Source: a virus. Taken from it: a stretch of 41,518 nucleotides of DNA. Location: the IMG/VR virus record IMGVR_UViG_3300010430_000157, positions 1 through 41,518 of that record; one strand, given 5' to 3'. The position numbers and the translations under genes are program-made. Below the pieces are notes generated by a model. That model saw nothing but the letters and a program-made list of their open reading frames with translations, had not been told where the DNA came from and ran no database searches. Shown here piece after piece: positions 22,107 through 31,054 of the stretch (positions are counted from its first letter, which is position 1; each line of letters opens with the position of its first letter).

Positions 22107-22289
22107 ATGCCAAAAGGACAGGGTTACAGCTACGGGAATTCCAAAATGTACGGCACCACGAAATCCAGCGCGCGGCAAGCGCCTATGGATAAGGATGCTG
22201 GCAACACTGGAAAACCCATCGGTGACACCGGCAAGAAATGCCCGAAAGGCAATAGCCGGACCCGTGGGGCCGCTGACCGTTACAAGTGA
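22107..22289 (+). CDS. Small Gly/Lys-rich hypothetical protein
   Basis: 60 residues, Gly, Lys, Ser and Asn-rich (PKGQGYSYGNSKMYGTTKSS; GKPIGDTGKKCPKGNSRTRG), probably disordered and basic. AGAGG lies 12 bases before the ATG. Its TGA overlaps the GTG of the next gene. Similar tiny basic proteins precede scaffold genes in related phages; function unknown. Confidence 0.65.
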   Translation: MPKGQGYSYGNSKMYGTTKSSARQAPMDKDAGNTGKPIGDTGKKCPKGNSRTRGAADRYK

Positions 22290-22606
22290 GCGATGCCAAT
22301 ACCAGTAATGCGCATCTAAGGCGCGGTACGTCCAAACGGCAATCGCCGGACGTACAGGCCGAAGAAGCGGAACGGTTGCTAAACGATCCCGCGTTTATAC
22401 GTGGTTTCGAGGCCGTGCACGAAGGGCTGATTAACGAAATCCGCAATCTCAAGCACGATGGCCAGGAAGTGACTGACAATTACGAACGCGAGTTGTGCAG
22501 GACATTGCGGACGCTAGGCAGCGTCAAGCGTGCAATCGCACTGGGCGTTCAAGGTCAAAAATTACGGCTTGCGGATTTTAGCCCGCAAGCACCAACACAG
22601 GAATAA
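22286..22606 (+). CDS. Hypothetical protein upstream of scaffold
   Basis: 106 residues from GTG 22286, GTGA-coupled to the gene before. Helical centre (AEEAERLLNDPAFIRGFEAV, then ERELCRTLRTLGSVKRAIAL). Position just before the scaffold suggests a head-assembly role, but no family is recognised. Confidence 0.7.
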   Translation: MSDANTSNAHLRRGTSKRQSPDVQAEEAERLLNDPAFIRGFEAVHEGLINEIRNLKHDGQEVTDNYERELCRTLRTLGSVKRAIALGVQGQKLRLADFSPQAPTQE

Positions 22607-22609
22607 GCA

Positions 22610-23830
22610 ATGGCGGATCAGGAAGTCAACCGACAATCTCCGGTACCAACAAGCGGACCGGAAGGCTCGGACCTTCGTTCAGTAGCCAGTCGTATCGAGG
22701 GGCTACTGGATGATGATGGACAGTTTAACCCTAACCCGCAACAGTTAAGCCGTGGCCACCCGGATTACAACCCGGATACGGACCCACGAAATGTACCATC
22801 TGAACGTGATGACCGAGGACGCTTCAAAGCTGCTGCGTCTGAGGAAGGGGGCGAACAGCCACCCACAGAGGCTGAAGAAGATCAGCCAGCAGCAGGGGAA
22901 GATCAAACCGAGGACACCGAGCGCGAAGCCGGTGACACCGAGGACGATCGGACCGAACCGGCACCCGAAACCGCCGACGAAAGCACGCAAGAAACTGACA
23001 GCATCGAAACACTCGAACAACTGGCATCCGCGCTTGAGGTTCCACTGGATCAACTCAAAAGCGAGATTACCCATTCATTTCGAGCGGCTGACGGTGATGT
23101 AACAGTGACCCTTGCCGAGCTGGAAGCAGGCTACCAGAAGGACGCCGATTACAGACGCAATACCGGCAAGTTGGCAGAAGATCGCCGCCGCGCAGAGCAG
23201 GATTATAAGCTCAACATGCAGCAGTTTGAGCAGCAGCATTCATTTCTCGCACAAGGGTTGAATGTAACTGAGCAGCTAATCGCACAGGAGTTGAATGATC
23301 CACGCCTAGCCCAATTACGTGAGAGTGACCCCGCTGAATGGACAGCTCGTCGCGAGGAAATTGGACAGCGTGTCGGACAATTACGCCAAACGCGCCAACA
23401 AGCGGCGCAGCAATACGACCAATTCAGAACACAGGCACGTGGCGAGTTAAAGCAACGGGAAGAAACAGCGCTGAGAGAGCGGCTGCCCGACTTTGGCACC
23501 GAGCACGTGCAAATCGCACGCGGTGCGATGGATTCGCTTGGTTACAATAACGAGGAAATTGCCGAGATTTTTGATCACCGGTTGGTGCTTGGGGCGCTAG
23601 AATTGGCCACGCTGCGAGCAGAAAACAAACAGCTACGTGAAGAAAAATCGAAAGCGCGGGATACAGTAAAGCGGGTTAAGAAAGATATTCCAAAGCTGAC
23701 CAAACCGGGCAAACAGCAATTACGCGGGCCGAAAGGCATCAAGCGTGACAACGTAACGCGATTGAAAGAGCGAGCAAGAAAATCTGGATCGGTCGATGAC
23801 GCTGCGCGAGTAATCGAAACGATGATTTAG
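22610..23830 (+). CDS. Scaffolding protein
   Basis: 406 residues. The acidic, disordered N-terminal third (Glu/Asp/Thr/Pro) leads to a long charged coiled-coil region (AELEAGYQKDADYRRNTGKL onward). A basic C-terminus KERARKSGSVDDAARVIETM follows, the usual capsid-binding end of phage scaffolds. It lies directly before the major capsid gene. Scaffold directs prohead assembly and leaves before maturation. Confidence 0.85.
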   Translation: MADQEVNRQSPVPTSGPEGSDLRSVASRIEGLLDDDGQFNPNPQQLSRGHPDYNPDTDPRNVPSERDDRGRFKAAASEEGGEQPPTEAEEDQPAAGEDQTEDTEREAGDTEDDRTEPAPETADESTQETDSIETLEQLASALEVPLDQLKSEITHSFRAADGDVTVTLAELEAGYQKDADYRRNTGKLAEDRRRAEQDYKLNMQQFEQQHSFLAQGLNVTEQLIAQELNDPRLAQLRESDPAEWTARREEIGQRVGQLRQTRQQAAQQYDQFRTQARGELKQREETALRERLPDFGTEHVQIARGAMDSLGYNNEEIAEIFDHRLVLGALELATLRAENKQLREEKSKARDTVKRVKKDIPKLTKPGKQQLRGPKGIKRDNVTRLKERARKSGSVDDAARVIETMI

Positions 23831-23841
23831 AGGGTAGCCCA

Positions 23842-24858
23842 ATGAGCGCAACAAATTTTGACCGCTTCGATCTTGCGACCGAAGGCGATAACGTCCGCGA
23901 GGATTTAACGGATGTAATCTATAACATTTCCCCCACCGAAGTACCGCTACAGGCGAACGCTGGCCGGGGAAACGCAGACCAAACACTGCACGAATGGCAG
24001 ATCGACGAACTGGCCGCCGTGGACACCGGCAATGCCGCAATCGACGGCGCTGATTTTGGCGCGGACGCTTCGGACCCGGCACAGCGCATCGGCGTGTTCT
24101 GTCAGATTTCGATCAAGTACATCGCAGTTTCCCGGCGTGCCAATATCGTCAATAAGGCCGGAAGAAAATCGGAGTTGGCCTATCAAATTGCTAAGAAAGG
24201 CAAGGAGTTGCGTAGGGATGTTGAAGCTATTTCTACGTTAAACCAAGCCACGCTACAGGGCAACAGCACCACCGCTTCTCTGACTGCCGGACTGGGCGCT
24301 TGGATTGCCACTAACACCGTGCGCGGTGCCGGTGGTGCTGATCCGACACTGAGCGGCGGCACGTTTGGCCAGCCGACCACGGCAGCCGTGGATTCGGCCA
24401 CACCAGTAGCGCTGACTGAAACCAATATGTTGCAGGTGTTGCGTGAATGTTACATTGCGGGCGGCAACCCCAATATGTTGATGTGCGGAACCACGGTCAA
24501 ACAGCGGTTCAGCAATTTCATGTTTACGGCGAACGCGCGCATCGCTACACAGCGCCAGGACCAGGGGCCGGTTAACCGTGGCGGCGTTTCCGTAGTGGGT
24601 GCCGTTGACGTGTACGTGTCCGACTTCACTGTGCTCGATGTGGTTCCGAATCGCTTCCAGCGTGAACGCGATTTCTGGATTCTGGACACCGAATACTGGG
24701 AAATTTCGTATCTGGACGGATACAAAACTGAGAGTATCGCCAAAATTGGTGATGCTGAAAGACGGCAGATTTTGGTGGACTGGTGTCTTACCAGTAACAA
24801 CGAAGCTGCCAGCGGTGTTGTGGCTGACGTTGACGAAACGGTAGCGATGACGGCTTAA
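23842..24858 (+). CDS. Major capsid protein, SU10/DUF5309-like
   Basis: 338 residues. HK97-fold capsid subunit of the SU10 type: TEGDNVREDLTDVIYNISPT and EVPLQANAGRGNADQTLHEW, then the long helix KKGKELRRDVEAISTLNQAT. A P-domain and the E-loop-like ending VVPNRFQRERDFWILDTEYW follow. GAGGG Shine-Dalgarno. Normally the most abundant virion protein. A stem-loop follows the gene. Confidence 0.92.
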   Translation: MSATNFDRFDLATEGDNVREDLTDVIYNISPTEVPLQANAGRGNADQTLHEWQIDELAAVDTGNAAIDGADFGADASDPAQRIGVFCQISIKYIAVSRRANIVNKAGRKSELAYQIAKKGKELRRDVEAISTLNQATLQGNSTTASLTAGLGAWIATNTVRGAGGADPTLSGGTFGQPTTAAVDSATPVALTETNMLQVLRECYIAGGNPNMLMCGTTVKQRFSNFMFTANARIATQRQDQGPVNRGGVSVVGAVDVYVSDFTVLDVVPNRFQRERDFWILDTEYWEISYLDGYKTESIAKIGDAERRQILVDWCLTSNNEAASGVVADVDETVAMTA

Positions 24859-24880
24859 ACTTCACGAACAGCAGAGGCAG

Positions 24881-24903
24881 CACGGGCGGCAGCGTCGCCC
24901 GTG
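24881..24903 (+). terminator. GC-rich hairpin after the major capsid gene
   Basis: CACGGGCG / CGCCCGTG pair perfectly around GCAGCGT, 22 bases after the capsid stop. The following TCTCAATCC is not a strong T-run. It probably attenuates transcription or protects the capsid mRNA 3' end. Confidence 0.6.
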
Positions 24904-24927
24904 TCTCAATCCTGCATAGGAATCGAA

Positions 24928-25425
24928 ATGCCACGGGTAAAGATTAAACAGCTCGATGAACGCGTCTCCACGCAGGGTTTGCACATGGGTGGTGGGCCGG
25001 AACGGCGTAAGCTGGAGCCGGGCGAAGTAATCGACATTGCCGAGGATTTCCTATTGCCGGATGGCCAAGCGTTATTGGAGGTACTTTGGCAAACCGGTAA
25101 GCTGGAAATGACGCTGGATGCCATTACGCGACCACTGGATTACGCCAGTTATCGCGAGGGCAAACTGTGCTCCCCAACGTGTAAACCCCGTGACATTTCC
25201 GAAACTGCGGAAATGGAAAAGGCACGTGCAGCGGTGGCTGTGCGTATTCTCAAAACAGAGTCAGATGCGCCGCTACCAGCGGACTCGCCCGCAGAAGACG
25301 TGCCCGACTCTGAGCCTATGACAGCGGCGGTTGAACTACCACCACATACAACCGCCAAAAATCGACGGGCTGAGCGCCGGGCCGCACTAAAGGCGGCACA
25401 ACGTGGGGCAGAGATTTCTACTTGA
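24928..25425 (+). CDS. Hypothetical head-module protein
   Basis: 165 residues from ATG 24928 (TAGGAA upstream); the frame is open from GTG 24901 inside the hairpin but that start is unlikely. The first half is globular (LEPGEVIDIAEDFLLPDGQA). The second half is Ala/Glu/Pro-rich and ends in a basic RRAERRAALKAAQRG. The position after the capsid suggests a minor capsid or head-completion protein. No family recognised. Confidence 0.7.
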   Translation: MPRVKIKQLDERVSTQGLHMGGGPERRKLEPGEVIDIAEDFLLPDGQALLEVLWQTGKLEMTLDAITRPLDYASYREGKLCSPTCKPRDISETAEMEKARAAVAVRILKTESDAPLPADSPAEDVPDSEPMTAAVELPPHTTAKNRRAERRAALKAAQRGAEIST

Positions 25426-25753
25426 TATAGCACCAACAGGCGTACAACACTACGTTGACATCGATGCAGACGGCGACGCGATCACCCTGATCGAGCACAC
25501 GCCGACCAGTATTGAAAGCGAAATTCTGGATGACTGCGCGCGCAAGCGTTCGCTGGTGCAGGGGCGCGGGCGGCCATTTCAGCACGCCGCGCAAATTCCG
25601 ATCAATACGTATTACCTGTGGAAAAAGGAATGGCGGCAGCGTTACCGTGATTCTATGACATGGCCGGAATTCGAGGTTATGAAATTGAATTCCCGCGATG
25701 TCTGCAAACTACGCACCGGCTACCAGCGCAGCGTTTACGGTAAAAAGTTATGA
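25403..25753 (+). CDS. Hypothetical head/neck protein
   Basis: 116 residues from GTG 25403, overlapping the previous gene by 23 bases, with AAAGG upstream. Begins with a small beta domain (FLLDIAPTGVQHYVDIDADG). It then has SEILDDCARKRSL and ends WPEFEVMKLNSRDVCKLRTG. This end pattern recurs in small proteins between capsid and adaptor genes of podoviruses. Likely structural. Confidence 0.7.
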   Translation: MGQRFLLDIAPTGVQHYVDIDADGDAITLIEHTPTSIESEILDDCARKRSLVQGRGRPFQHAAQIPINTYYLWKKEWRQRYRDSMTWPEFEVMKLNSRDVCKLRTGYQRSVYGKKL

Positions 25754-26415
25754 GCAGCTTAGGGCAGCTCAAAACGTCAGTCGATGCATGGCTGGCGCGC
25801 GATGACGTGGCCGTAACCAACGCGGATTTCCCGCAGATTTTGGCAATTGCGGAATCCAATATCGCCCGCGATTTACGGCTGGCGATACAGGAAGCCACGG
25901 CCACGCTCAATATCACCGGGCAATCTATAGATTTGCCAAGCGATTTTCTCGAAGCGCGCAACCCATTTATCGATGACAACATTCGTCGCATCGAGTACAT
26001 GACACCCCAGGCGCTGCGTGAATCGAGCGCATGGCAAAACGGCCGTGCGGGGGCGTTTTACACGCTCGAAGGAAACAACGCATCGCCGCTCACGGCAGGC
26101 GCGCTCACGTGGCAAATGACGATTGCCGGACCCGGCAGCGTATCGACACCGGTCGATGTGCAAATCAATTATTGGGCGCGCTTTCCGGCGCTGGTTAACG
26201 ACCCCGATACCAACTGGCTGATGGTCAATCATTACGACATCTATCTGTATGCCACACTGCGCGCCGCGTGTGAGTACATACAGGAAGATGTGCTCGAAGA
26301 CCGGTATCAAGCCAAGTATGACATGGCTATCGAGAAACAGAATCGGCATGAAAATCGTAAGCGCTATGGCGCGATGCCCAAACAAGCCTACGCCAATCCG
26401 CGAGGCGTGGTATGA
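25750..26415 (+). CDS. Head-tail adaptor (SU10/P22 gp4-like)
   Basis: 221 residues, ATGA-coupled at both ends. Pattern of phage adaptor proteins: a helical N-terminus (QLKTSVDAWLARDDVAVT; IAESNIARDLRLAIQE), a beta insertion from SIDLPSDFLEARN to VQINYWARFPAL, then YATLRAACEYIQEDVLEDRY. It would attach the tail nozzle to the portal. Confidence 0.82.
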   Translation: MSSLGQLKTSVDAWLARDDVAVTNADFPQILAIAESNIARDLRLAIQEATATLNITGQSIDLPSDFLEARNPFIDDNIRRIEYMTPQALRESSAWQNGRAGAFYTLEGNNASPLTAGALTWQMTIAGPGSVSTPVDVQINYWARFPALVNDPDTNWLMVNHYDIYLYATLRAACEYIQEDVLEDRYQAKYDMAIEKQNRHENRKRYGAMPKQAYANPRGVV

Positions 26416-27887
26416 GCACCGAAGCACAGGTGATTGAGTTTGCAGAGTGGTTGCCGGACTTGCCGCAGTACAGCAATCCCGGCGCGCTGATTGCGCTTAA
26501 TGTCATTCCACAGCTCAAATCTTATAGAGCGTTGAACGATCTCAGCTCGTTTACCAATGCGTTGGCCAATGTGTGTCTGGGCGCGTTCTGGGCGCGTGAT
26601 GATAACAATGTGGTGTTTAACTTTTGCGGCGATATCGATGATCTGTATCAACTGTCCGGTGGCAATACGTGGAACGTTGTAAGCGGCGCAAGCGCGCCTT
26701 ACTCCGCGTCAAATTGGGAGTTTACGCAGTTCGGCAACCGCGTGATTGCTACCGCCATCGAGTCGCCCATGCAGAAATGGGATTTAGGCGTGGATGCCGT
26801 GTTTTCAGATTTGGCAGGCAACCCGCCACAAGCCAAACGTATCGCCACCGTGCGCGATTTCGTGATGGTTGGCGACATCGACAGCCTTGGACCCAATTTC
26901 ATCCAGTGGAGCGCGTACAACAACAGCGAACTGTGGACACCAAGCCTTTCCACGCAATCCGATTTCCAAGAAATTTTCGGCAGAGGTGGACGGGTGCAGC
27001 GCATCGTACCCGGCGAATACGCGGTAATTTTTTTGGAGCAATCCATTTTTCGGGCCGATTACGCCGGGCCGCCGATTGTATTTCAAATTGATGAGGTTGA
27101 GCGCAAGCGTGGCACGCCCGCGCCCAATTCCGTGGTGTGGTCAGGCGGATTGGTTTACTACTATGGTTGGGACGGTTTTTATGTTTTCGATGGCCGCCAA
27201 TCGCAGGAAATTTCAGCCAATCGGGTGTCCAATTGGTTCGCGCAAAATGCCGCTACTGATGCGCTCGATTCCATGCGCGGCGCTATCGACCGGCGCAACC
27301 GGCTGGTTATCTGGGCATTCCGTACCAGTGCCAGCGAACCTATTAACAACCGGTTGATAATTTACAACTGGGCGGCGGATAAATGGTCATACGCGGAAGT
27401 TGATACCCAGATTATTGATGAATTCGTGTCGCCCGGTTTCTCGCTCGATGCCTTAGACGGACCGTTACCGCTCGGCATTGATCTTGAATCGATACCGGTA
27501 GATAGCGATCAATTCGCTGGTGGCGCACTCAGTTTGCAAGCTTTTAACAGTTCCAATGAATCCGCCACCTTCGACGGTACGCCCTTAGCGGCAACACTCG
27601 ATACCAAGGAAATCAGCGGACCCGATAACACGCGCATGTATTGCAACAGCATTCGCCCGCTGGTCGAGGCGAGCGGTTCAAGCACCGTTACCGTGGAAGT
27701 GGGCACCCGGAATCGGCTGCAAGACAATGTGAATTTTACCTTGCCGAAAGCGTTAAACGCGATCAACGGTGAAGCCAACGTACGGGTGAATGCCCGGTAT
27801 CAACGCTATCGCATCAATATTGCCAATGGATTCAGCCACGGCAATGGCGTTAAAGCACAAATGAGATTGAATGGAGGGCGACGCTAA
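26412..27887 (+). CDS. Tail nozzle / P22 gp10-like tail hub protein
   Basis: 491 residues, beta-propeller-like with repeated Trp/Tyr-Asp phrases (FTQFGNRVIATA, IQWSAYNNSELWTP, VYYYGWDGFYVFDG). 'FGRGGRVQRI... GEYAVIFLEQSIFRA' is typical of nozzle proteins of the P22/SU10 group. It closes the DNA channel below the adaptor. The stop overlaps the next ATG by one base (TAATG). Confidence 0.82.
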   Translation: MSTEAQVIEFAEWLPDLPQYSNPGALIALNVIPQLKSYRALNDLSSFTNALANVCLGAFWARDDNNVVFNFCGDIDDLYQLSGGNTWNVVSGASAPYSASNWEFTQFGNRVIATAIESPMQKWDLGVDAVFSDLAGNPPQAKRIATVRDFVMVGDIDSLGPNFIQWSAYNNSELWTPSLSTQSDFQEIFGRGGRVQRIVPGEYAVIFLEQSIFRADYAGPPIVFQIDEVERKRGTPAPNSVVWSGGLVYYYGWDGFYVFDGRQSQEISANRVSNWFAQNAATDALDSMRGAIDRRNRLVIWAFRTSASEPINNRLIIYNWAADKWSYAEVDTQIIDEFVSPGFSLDALDGPLPLGIDLESIPVDSDQFAGGALSLQAFNSSNESATFDGTPLAATLDTKEISGPDNTRMYCNSIRPLVEASGSSTVTVEVGTRNRLQDNVNFTLPKALNAINGEANVRVNARYQRYRINIANGFSHGNGVKAQMRLNGGRR

Positions 27888-28660
27888 TGGGCGGCGGACA
27901 AGGCAGCAGTGCAATCGGGCAACTTCCGTTTAACCTGCAAAACTACATCGGCGGATCGAGTTATCCCGGCATGCAGACTGGCAATCAGCCGAGTCAGTAC
28001 GGCATGAATTACGGGCAAGGCGGCGGTGGTGGTATGGGCGGTTACGGTCAAGGCCGTTATAACGCGCTGACGCAGGACATGAGCCGCCAGCAGCAAGGCC
28101 AATATGGCTTTGGTGGTTACGGCCAACAGCCATTCAGCTATCAACCGTATGGCGGCGGCCAGCAGTATGGCGGCCGTACCGGCGCATGGCCGGGCTTTGG
28201 CATGGGCGGCGCACCCGGACGGTACAACACGGCCGGAATGGGCGGCTATGGTGGTGGCGGTTACGGCGGCTATTTCGGCGGTTCTGGCTTCGGCTACAGC
28301 GGCGGCCAGAATCCCTATGGACCCGGCAGCTATAGCGCACCCGGTGCCATGCCGTTTGGTGGCGGCAGCGGCATGAGGGGCGGCAGCTTGTTCAATCAAC
28401 GCGGCGCACTTGGGCAGGCAATGGGCGCGATCGCTAATCGCTTTGGCGGCTTTATGCCGCAACAGTATGGCATGGGCGGCTATGGCGGTGGCATGGGCGG
28501 CTATGGCGGTGGCATGGGTAGTTATGGCGCACCGTATCGGCCGGTACGTCCGGCGCAGCAAGTTTCACCCTACGTACAGCAGCGCTCGCAATACGCGGGT
28601 GGCGCTCAAGAATTAAAGCCGTATCAGCAAAATCAGGGCTTTTTCGGCCAAGTTGAATGA
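27887..28660 (+). CDS. Gly/Tyr/Gln-rich low-complexity protein
   Basis: 257 residues dominated by Gly, Tyr, Gln, Met and Pro in GGYGG, GYGQ and YGGGMGG repeats, similar in composition to FUS-like or prion-like domains of eukaryotes. One short non-repetitive patch (ALGQAMGAIANRFGGFMP) and a polar end. It sits between the nozzle and the GNAT-like protein, inside the virion block. It could be an internal or tail-tip structural filler. No family or catalytic motif is visible. A 21-bp DNA repeat is tandemly duplicated near 28477..28520. Confidence 0.78.
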   Translation: MGGGQGSSAIGQLPFNLQNYIGGSSYPGMQTGNQPSQYGMNYGQGGGGGMGGYGQGRYNALTQDMSRQQQGQYGFGGYGQQPFSYQPYGGGQQYGGRTGAWPGFGMGGAPGRYNTAGMGGYGGGGYGGYFGGSGFGYSGGQNPYGPGSYSAPGAMPFGGGSGMRGGSLFNQRGALGQAMGAIANRFGGFMPQQYGMGGYGGGMGGYGGGMGSYGAPYRPVRPAQQVSPYVQQRSQYAGGAQELKPYQQNQGFFGQVE

Positions 28661-29112
28661 GCGCCGACCCGGAAGAAATTTTTAACGACGTGGTTGCGGC
28701 CATTGGTGGCGTGCGAGCCGAGCTGTTAACGCTGGCGTGGCCGAAAGCCGAGCCGGTGCTGCGGCGTGCCGTCCAGCCGAGCACCGGCTACACCACGGAT
28801 GCCGTGTTGGATGAATTAAAAACCGGCCACATGCAGCTATGGGTAGTTAACGATTTTCAGGGTGTGGTAGTGACACAGATTAAGGTGCTACCGCTGCATC
28901 GGGTGCTGTGGGTGATGTTTCTAGCCGGTGACGATATGGATAGCTGGCTGGCTGATTGGATTACCGTACAGGAAGCCTACGCCCGGCACAATAACTGTGC
29001 AGCCGTGGAGTTTTCCGGCCGCCACGGCTGGATCAAAGTAGCCGCCAAAAAGCACCCGGCATACAAACCGACGTGGACCATTTTCAGGAGAGAGCTAGAT
29101 CATGGGCAGTAA
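28657..29112 (+). CDS. GNAT-like fold virion protein
   Basis: 151 residues, ATGA-coupled. A GNAT-type pattern: strand MQLWVVNDFQGVVVTQIKVL, helix SWLADWITVQEAYARHNNC, then AVEFSGRHGWIKVAAKKH. Proteins like this sit between tail and ejection genes in podoviruses (compare the T7 gp13 slot). The usual acetyl-CoA loop is not convincing, so a structural role is as likely as acetylation. Confidence 0.72.
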   Translation: MSADPEEIFNDVVAAIGGVRAELLTLAWPKAEPVLRRAVQPSTGYTTDAVLDELKTGHMQLWVVNDFQGVVVTQIKVLPLHRVLWVMFLAGDDMDSWLADWITVQEAYARHNNCAAVEFSGRHGWIKVAAKKHPAYKPTWTIFRRELDHGQ

Positions 29113-30553
29113 ATCCGATCAGACGACCACAAGCGAGGCCGCACCGTGGGGTGGTCAGCAGCCCTACTTACAAGACATTTTTCGCGAAGCGCAAAACCAG
29201 TATTATGGCGGCGGGCCGCAATACTATCCCGGTCAAACGGTAGCGCCGTTTTCGCCGCAGCAGCAGCTTGGTATGGACATGACCACGCAGCGCGCGCTTG
29301 GGGGCGATCCTTCACAGCAGGCCATGGGCAATTGGTTAACCGGCCAACTTGGTCAACAAAATATTGACCCACGTCAAATACAGGCCGGGGCGATGGGTGC
29401 CATGGGCGGCCTCCCACAAGCACAACAGATGCTCGGACAGACCGGGCAGCAAGCACAACAGATTGCAGGCGTTGGGGGTGATATGACGATGCCCCAGGCC
29501 GCACAGTTTGCGGGTGGCGCGGTTGGACCTTATGCACAGCAGTTGCAGGGGATGACCGGTTACGGCACGTTAGGCGAGGCGGGCCAGTTTTTCGATCAAC
29601 CGTCCGCGACACCCGCAGCCATACCGGGGGCGGCCGCGCAGCTTGGCGCGACCGCTGGCGGGCAGTATTTGGGCTCGAACCCATATCTAGACCAGATGTA
29701 CGAAACCGGCGCGGGCCGTATTCAAGAACAGTTCGAGGAAGATGTGTTGCCAGCCATTGCCGGTCAATTTGGCGCGGCAGGGCGTACCGGCAGCGGCGCG
29801 CAAGCGCTTATGCAAGGCCGGGCGGCCGGTGACGTGGCCGGTGAGTTGGCCGGGCTGTACGGCGACATCTATTCGCCCGCGTACGAATCAGAGCGCGGAC
29901 GGCAGGAACAGGCCACACAGCAACTCGGCCAGCTCGGACTTGGAGCCGGTGAGTTGGGGTTGGGCCAGCGACAGGCAGCGGGAAACTTGTATACCGGTGA
30001 ACGTCAACTCGGTCAGCAGGCCGCACAGCAGGCGGGCCAGCTCGGACTGAGCGGCGGACAGCTTGCCGCCGAGCTGTACGGCACCGGCATGCAAGGCGAT
30101 ATTCAGCGCCGACAATTGGCGGGAGAATTGGGCTTAAGTGCCGGGCAGGCGCTGGGCAATCTCGGACTTGGCGGCTTAGAACAGCTTGGCGGGCTGTACG
30201 GCGACATCGGACAGCAGCAATTCCGCGCCGGAACGCTCGCACCGCAATACCAGAACATGCAATACGGGGACATCGATCGGCTTATGCAAGTGGGCGGCAT
30301 GACCCAGGACCAAGCTCAGCGGCTGATTTCCGGCCAGCAGGCGCGTTGGGATTACGGGCAAAATCAGCCAATGGCAAATCTGGGCGCGTATGCCAATCTC
30401 ATTCAGGGACTGCCCGCAGGATACGGTACCGAAACCAGCACGGCACCCGGCGGCAGCCGTTGGTCAGGCGCGGCAGGCGGTGCGCTGGCAGGCGCTGCGA
30501 CCGGCAATCCATGGTTAGCACTTGGCGGCGGACTACTTGGCGCAATCGCATAG
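29102..30553 (+). CDS. Internal virion / DNA ejection protein
   Basis: 483 residues, Gln/Gly/Ala-rich, no Lys-rich stretches. It contains NPYLDQMYETGAGRIQEQFE and GQFGAAGRTGSGAQALM, a phrase common to large internal podovirus proteins. Repeated QLGLxxGEL / QLGQL units follow, and it ends in a hydrophobic Gly/Ala-rich helix (AAGGALAGAATGNPWLALGG). Such proteins are ejected with DNA and help form a channel in the host envelope. AGGAGAG Shine-Dalgarno. Confidence 0.75.
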   Translation: MGSKSDQTTTSEAAPWGGQQPYLQDIFREAQNQYYGGGPQYYPGQTVAPFSPQQQLGMDMTTQRALGGDPSQQAMGNWLTGQLGQQNIDPRQIQAGAMGAMGGLPQAQQMLGQTGQQAQQIAGVGGDMTMPQAAQFAGGAVGPYAQQLQGMTGYGTLGEAGQFFDQPSATPAAIPGAAAQLGATAGGQYLGSNPYLDQMYETGAGRIQEQFEEDVLPAIAGQFGAAGRTGSGAQALMQGRAAGDVAGELAGLYGDIYSPAYESERGRQEQATQQLGQLGLGAGELGLGQRQAAGNLYTGERQLGQQAAQQAGQLGLSGGQLAAELYGTGMQGDIQRRQLAGELGLSAGQALGNLGLGGLEQLGGLYGDIGQQQFRAGTLAPQYQNMQYGDIDRLMQVGGMTQDQAQRLISGQQARWDYGQNQPMANLGAYANLIQGLPAGYGTETSTAPGGSRWSGAAGGALAGAATGNPWLALGGGLLGAIA

Positions 30554-30565
30554 GAGACAAAGACA

Positions 30566-31048
30566 ATGCCATTAAAAGATTTTTCTTTCGGCGGACTGAA
30601 AAACACCATGGGTGGATTGCTCAGCGATCCCAAACAGCAAGCCGCGCTACTCAACAGTCCGGGTTTCGGGGCGGGCATGGGTTTACTGGCATCCAGCCAG
30701 GACGCACGCATTAACCCCTTTCAGGCCGCCTATAAAGGTATGACGGCAGGCAAGAAACAGATGGAATCGCAGGAAGACCGCGACCGGCTGGAAAAGGCGC
30801 GCAAAGCATTGGCGGCTTACTTTGCGGCACAGGGGCAACAGGTACCGGGCCAAGCGCCACCAACCGCACAAGAACAGGCGTTGCAGATGTCTCTGGCACC
30901 CGGACAGCCCGGCGCGTCGATGGGAGCGGGCATGGCACCACCCATGCCGCAAACGGGGTATGTGCCCGCTTATACGGGCTTACCGGGCGGCCAGGACATG
31001 CAGCGCCAGCAGAATCGCATGGCGTGGGAACAGATTATCGGACGGTGA
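30566..31048 (+). CDS. Internal virion-associated protein
   Basis: 160 residues. A hydrophobic N-terminal part (LKNTMGGLLSDPKQQAALLN; GAGMGLLASSQDAR) with a short coiled coil, then a Pro/Gly/Gln/Met-rich tail. AGGAGAC Shine-Dalgarno. Likely part of the ejection complex by position and composition. Confidence 0.7.
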   Translation: MPLKDFSFGGLKNTMGGLLSDPKQQAALLNSPGFGAGMGLLASSQDARINPFQAAYKGMTAGKKQMESQEDRDRLEKARKALAAYFAAQGQQVPGQAPPTAQEQALQMSLAPGQPGASMGAGMAPPMPQTGYVPAYTGLPGGQDMQRQQNRMAWEQIIGR

Positions 31049-31054
31049 ATAATT

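Noticed and set aside
27884-28561. 225-residue Ala-rich frame on the - strand
   Set aside because: It is the complement of the Gly/Tyr-rich repeat gene; Ala/His repeats are the expected antisense product.
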